Assembly (NCBI RefSeq): GCF_029945685.1
Contig: NZ_JAQSDA010000025.1
Span: forward strand, 372,001-436,000
Direction: 5' to 3'
Origin: Polaromonas sp.
GTDB taxonomy: Bacteria > Pseudomonadota > Gammaproteobacteria > Burkholderiales > Burkholderiaceae_C
DNA length: 64,000 nt
Below are positions 61,202-64,000 of the stretch, piece by piece. Made by a program: the position numbers and the translations under genes. Each line of letters begins with the position of its first letter. Position 1 is the stretch's first letter. Below the pieces are notes generated by a model. It searched no databases and had not been told where the DNA came from. It saw only the letters and a program-made list of their open reading frames with translations.

Positions 61202-61951
61202 ATGCCCGCCACGCCCGCCACCCCTCAGCGCCCGATACCGATCCTGGTCTACCACCAGATCAGCGCGGCGCCGCCCAAGGGAGCGCCTTTCCGCAGTCTC
61301 TACGTCTCGCCTTCCTCCTTTTCGCGCCAGATGGCCATGCTGAAGCTGCTGGGCTACCAGGGCTTGTCGATGAGTGCGCTCCTGCCCTATCTGCGCGGTG
61401 AAAAAACCGGCAAGGTGGTGGGTATCACCTTTGACGATGGTTACCGCAACAACCTGACCCATGCGCTGCCGGTGCTGCAGCACCGGGGGTTTTCCTCGAC
61501 CTGTTATGCCGTCAGCGGGTTGCTCGGCAAAACCAACGAATGGGACCGGGACATCGGCATGGCACAGGTGCCCCTGATGACCGCAGACGAGTTGCGCCTG
61601 TGGGTGGCCGGTGGCCAGGAGGTCGGATCCCACACGGAAAACCACGCTCGCCTGCTTCAAAGCGACGAGACCACCGCACGCGCTGAAATGACAGGGGACA
61701 GGACGGCGCTCGAAGGGCTGCTGGGCACTCCCGTGCGGCATTTCTGCTACCCTTTTGGTGAATACGCGCCGCAGCATGTGGCCATGGCTCGCCAGGCCGG
61801 GTTCCAGACCGTCACCACGACGCGGCGCGGCCGCAGTTCCAGCGCGAACGACCTGATGGAATTGCCGCGGGTGCCGGTCGTGCGCTCCACCAGCCTGCCG
61901 GTGTTCTGGCTCAAGGTTGCGACGGCCTACGAAGACCGGGATCGCAAGTGA
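61202..61951 (+). CDS. Polysaccharide deacetylase family protein
   Basis: 249 residues. NodB-homology fold with metal ligands in GITFDDGYRNNLTHALPVLQ (TFDDGY) and EVGSHTENHARLLQS (His-x3-His), and LLGTPVRHFCYPFGEYAPQH. No signal peptide seen. It deacetylates N-acetylated sugars of a surface polysaccharide. The next gene, a glycosyltransferase, starts four bases before its stop, so the two form one unit in surface sugar synthesis. Substrate unknown. Confidence 0.9.
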   Translation: MPATPATPQRPIPILVYHQISAAPPKGAPFRSLYVSPSSFSRQMAMLKLLGYQGLSMSALLPYLRGEKTGKVVGITFDDGYRNNLTHALPVLQHRGFSSTCYAVSGLLGKTNEWDRDIGMAQVPLMTADELRLWVAGGQEVGSHTENHARLLQSDETTARAEMTGDRTALEGLLGTPVRHFCYPFGEYAPQHVAMARQAGFQTVTTTRRGRSSSANDLMELPRVPVVRSTSLPVFWLKVATAYEDRDRK

Positions 61952-63129
61952 GCGACTCGCCCGTCCCGCCAGAGACCCCGCGCAGGCTGCGCATCGCGGT
62001 ACTGAACCGTGTTTTTGACCCGGCCGGGGGCGGCGCCGAGCGGTATTCCATCGCGCTGGTGGAACAGCTCGCGCAGCGCCATGAAATCCATGTGTTTGCA
62101 CAGCAAATCAGGCACCACGCACCGGGCGTGACTTACCACCCTGTTTCCATGCCGCTGCGCAAGCCGCGCTGGCTGAACCAGCTTTGGTACGCCAGCGCCA
62201 CCTGGTGGGCCACGCGCCGGGGCTTTGACGTGGTTCATTCCCATGAAAACACCTGGCAGGGGCAGGTGCAGACCGTGCATGTGCTGCCGGTGAAATACAA
62301 CCTGTTTCATGCCCGGACCGGCTGGCGGCGCCTGCTGGCCTGGACCAAGGTCTGGACCAGCCCGCGCCTGCTGACCTACCTGGGGTTGGAGCGCCTGCGT
62401 TTCGCGGCCCGGGACGGGCGCTGCGTGGTGGTGACGTCAGCCAGCCTCGGCGACACCCTGGCCGCGACCTATCCGGGCACGGCGGCCGCCACCACCGTGA
62501 TCACGCCCGGGGTGGTGTTGCCCGTGGCGAGCACCAGTGCAGCGGAAAAATCCGCGGCCCGTTTGCAGCTGGGCCTGCCAGAGGGGCGCTGCCTGCTGCT
62601 GGTAGGAAATGATTACCGCAAGAAGGGCCTGGGGACGCTTCTGACGGTGCTGCGCGAGTTGCCGGCGGACGTGGTGCTGGCGGTGGTGGGCAACCCGGGG
62701 CAGATACCGGTCTTTGAACGACAGGCGCAAGCGGAAGGTGTGGCCGGACGTGTTTTTTTCCTCGGCTCACTGCAGGACGTGACGCCAGCGTACCGCGCAG
62801 CGGACTGCCTGGTGCACCCGACGCTGGAGGACACCTTTGCCATGGTGGTGCTGGAGGCCATGGCGCACGGCCTGCCGGTGGTGGTCAGCAGCGCGGCGTA
62901 TTGCGGCATCTCCAGTCTGCTCAGCCACGGCGCCGATGCGCTGCTGCTGGACAATCCGCAGGATGCCGCACACCTGGCAGCCACCCTTGAGCAGGTCCTC
63001 GGCGACGAGGCGCTTCGGCAGCAACTGGGTGCGCAGGCGAGGGCGTTTGCAAGTCGCTACCAGTGGCCGGCCATTGCGCGCCAGCAGGAAGCGGTGTACC
63101 TCGCGACGCGGGCCTTGGCGCAGCGCTGA
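61948..63129 (+). CDS. Glycosyltransferase family 4
   Basis: 393 residues from GTG 61948, overlapping the deacetylase by four bases. GT-B fold: N domain with RVFDPAGGGAERYSIALVEQ, LAQRHEIHVFAQQI and FDVVHSHENTWQGQVQ, C domain with LLVGNDYRKKGLGTLLTVLR, and the Glu-x7-Glu nucleotide-sugar motif in HPTLEDTFAMVVLEAMAHGL. WaaG-like enzymes of this type transfer hexoses to LPS core. The sequence alone does not give the acceptor. It converges with the next gene. Confidence 0.92.
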   Translation: MSDSPVPPETPRRLRIAVLNRVFDPAGGGAERYSIALVEQLAQRHEIHVFAQQIRHHAPGVTYHPVSMPLRKPRWLNQLWYASATWWATRRGFDVVHSHENTWQGQVQTVHVLPVKYNLFHARTGWRRLLAWTKVWTSPRLLTYLGLERLRFAARDGRCVVVTSASLGDTLAATYPGTAAATTVITPGVVLPVASTSAAEKSAARLQLGLPEGRCLLLVGNDYRKKGLGTLLTVLRELPADVVLAVVGNPGQIPVFERQAQAEGVAGRVFFLGSLQDVTPAYRAADCLVHPTLEDTFAMVVLEAMAHGLPVVVSSAAYCGISSLLSHGADALLLDNPQDAAHLAATLEQVLGDEALRQQLGAQARAFASRYQWPAIARQQEAVYLATRALAQR

Positions 63130-63171
63130 CCCGCTGCATTCGGGCGACCGGACCTTCTGGCCCTCTGGCCT

Positions 63172-64000
63172 TTACGCCACCAGCTTGAAGTGTTTGCGGC
63201 TGAAGTCCAGCCCGGTGAGCAGCTCGATTCTGCGCATCAGGTGGTATTTGTTTTCCTTGCGGGTGGGCTGGTAGGCCGGGTCGATTTTCAGGTCCTGCTC
63301 GGCGCCCGTGAGCAGCCATTCCTGCACGGCTTTCGGGTGGCTTCCCTTGAAGGCCTCCAGCGCGCGCGCATCGAACTGGCTGTACTTGATCTGCATGGTT
63401 GTTGAGTCGGCCCAGTACTTGCTGACCTGGTCCAGCTTTTTCTGCATGTCTTCGTTGCGGCGAATCCAGCCGTAGTGGTAGATGTGGGCATTGGCCAGCG
63501 CCGCCTGCGGATTGCGCGGTCGCTTGTGCTCGGTCGTCACCAGCCAGTACTGGCCGTCGGGCGCGTAGGAGCGGATGGTGTTCCTGATGAGCCGGCACTC
63601 GCGGCGGTACCAGCCGGGGCTGACCGAGACCCACTGCGCCGAGCCGTAAAAGTGGTGGTAGTCGAAGACCAGGGCTTCCACGGCCGGATTGTTGTGGTGC
63701 CGCTCAACACTGGCGCGGATGGCGGCCAGGTCCTCCTCGTGGACCACTTCGTCACCTTCGAGGTAGAAGGCCCAGTCGCCGGTGCAGGAGTACTGGGCAA
63801 TCATCTTCTGCTGCGCGTAGACGAAGCCGCGGTCGGCCATGCGTTCGTTCCAGAGGGTTTCGATCACGCGGATTTTCGGGTCGCCAATGGCCAGTACGCG
63901 CGCCAGCGTGTCGTCGTTGCCCCGGCCCACCGCCACCACGAACTCGTCGACCAGCGGCAGCAGGGAGCGGATCGAGGCTTCAAACGGGAAGGCCAGCTCG
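63172..64000 (-). CDS. Glycosyltransferase family 2, C-terminal part (runs off window)
   Basis: The minus-strand frame is open to the window end (276 codons), so the N terminus is missing; the GTG at 63939 is internal, since LPLVDEFVVAVGRGNDDTLA continues upstream. GT2-like features: EASIRSLLPLVDEFVVAVGR, IRVIETLWNERMADRGFVYA, and the acidic motif in AFYLEGDEVVHEEDLAAIRA (Asp-Glu, corresponding to DXD). The C terminus is of unknown type (ENKYHLMRRIELLTGLDFSR). It probably belongs to the surface polysaccharide cluster. Confidence 0.85.
   Translation of the reverse strand, partial: ELAFPFEASIRSLLPLVDEFVVAVGRGNDDTLARVLAIGDPKIRVIETLWNERMADRGFVYAQQKMIAQYSCTGDWAFYLEGDEVVHEEDLAAIRASVERHHNNPAVEALVFDYHHFYGSAQWVSVSPGWYRRECRLIRNTIRSYAPDGQYWLVTTEHKRPRNPQAALANAHIYHYGWIRRNEDMQKKLDQVSKYWADSTTMQIKYSQFDARALEAFKGSHPKAVQEWLLTGAEQDLKIDPAYQPTRKENKYHLMRRIELLTGLDFSRKHFKLVA

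Noticed and set aside
59068..61221. 717-residue minus-strand frame antisense to maf and rng
   Set aside because: Shadow composition; the plus-strand genes are certain.

Overview
The window reads as chromosomal DNA of a GC-rich betaproteobacterium, most likely Burkholderiales, family Comamonadaceae (Polaromonas/Rhodoferax-like). The basis is the gene orders exbB-exbD-lpxK-Trm112-kdsB-adk and YebC-purD-plsC-hemF-nadD-rsfS-rlmH-maf-rng, the LexA box type, and two families of short dispersed repeats that I associate with this family. Genus is inference.

Layout. 0-3 kb: the start of a Crp/Fnr regulator and two phenylacetate/beta-oxidation type enzymes. 3-7 kb: two tandem FimV-like membrane proteins. 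7-11.6 kb: a 2-hydroxyacid dehydrogenase, a small unknown gene, lexA with two tandem LexA boxes, an asparaginase and two small envelope proteins. 11.6-15.6 kb: the lipid A/KDO/ExbBD/adenylate kinase operon on the minus strand. 16-27.6 kb: xseA, sodB, monomeric and dimeric isocitrate dehydrogenases, clpS-clpA and sbcB. 27.6-29.9 kb: a gene-poor stretch with one secreted SRPBCC protein and the remnant of a response-regulator receiver domain. 29.9-42.2 kb: mixed metabolic genes (GST, TrhO, PHB-type esterase, EVE, TSUP exporter, PanE-like reductase, a second Crp/Fnr, an AhpD-like protein, class A beta-lactamase with divergent LysR regulator, RNB ribonuclease).

42.2-51.5 kb is the accessory region. 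It holds a Shedu-type (DUF4263) nuclease followed by a secreted ClpP-fold protein, then a degraded cytosine deaminase fragment, a GNAT acetyltransferase and upp, then a 1515-residue protein. That protein combines an N-terminal PD-(D/E)XK-like nuclease, a long TPR solenoid, a GreA/GreB C-terminal-like domain and a PIN-like nuclease domain. It and the Shedu/ClpP pair are the best candidates here for anti-phage or other conflict systems; the exact architecture of the large protein and the Shedu-protease pairing may be undescribed. A HerA-like ATPase lies just upstream of the large protein on the same strand.

53-64 kb returns to core genes: YebC, purD, an acyltransferase, hemF, nadD, rsfS, rlmH, maf and rng, then a polysaccharide deacetylase and two glycosyltransferases, the last cut by the window end. 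Several genes are tightly coupled by 1-4 base overlaps. Two dispersed repeats sit in frame inside essential-type genes (ansA-like and nadD). No tRNA, rRNA, CRISPR array or complete insertion sequence was seen.
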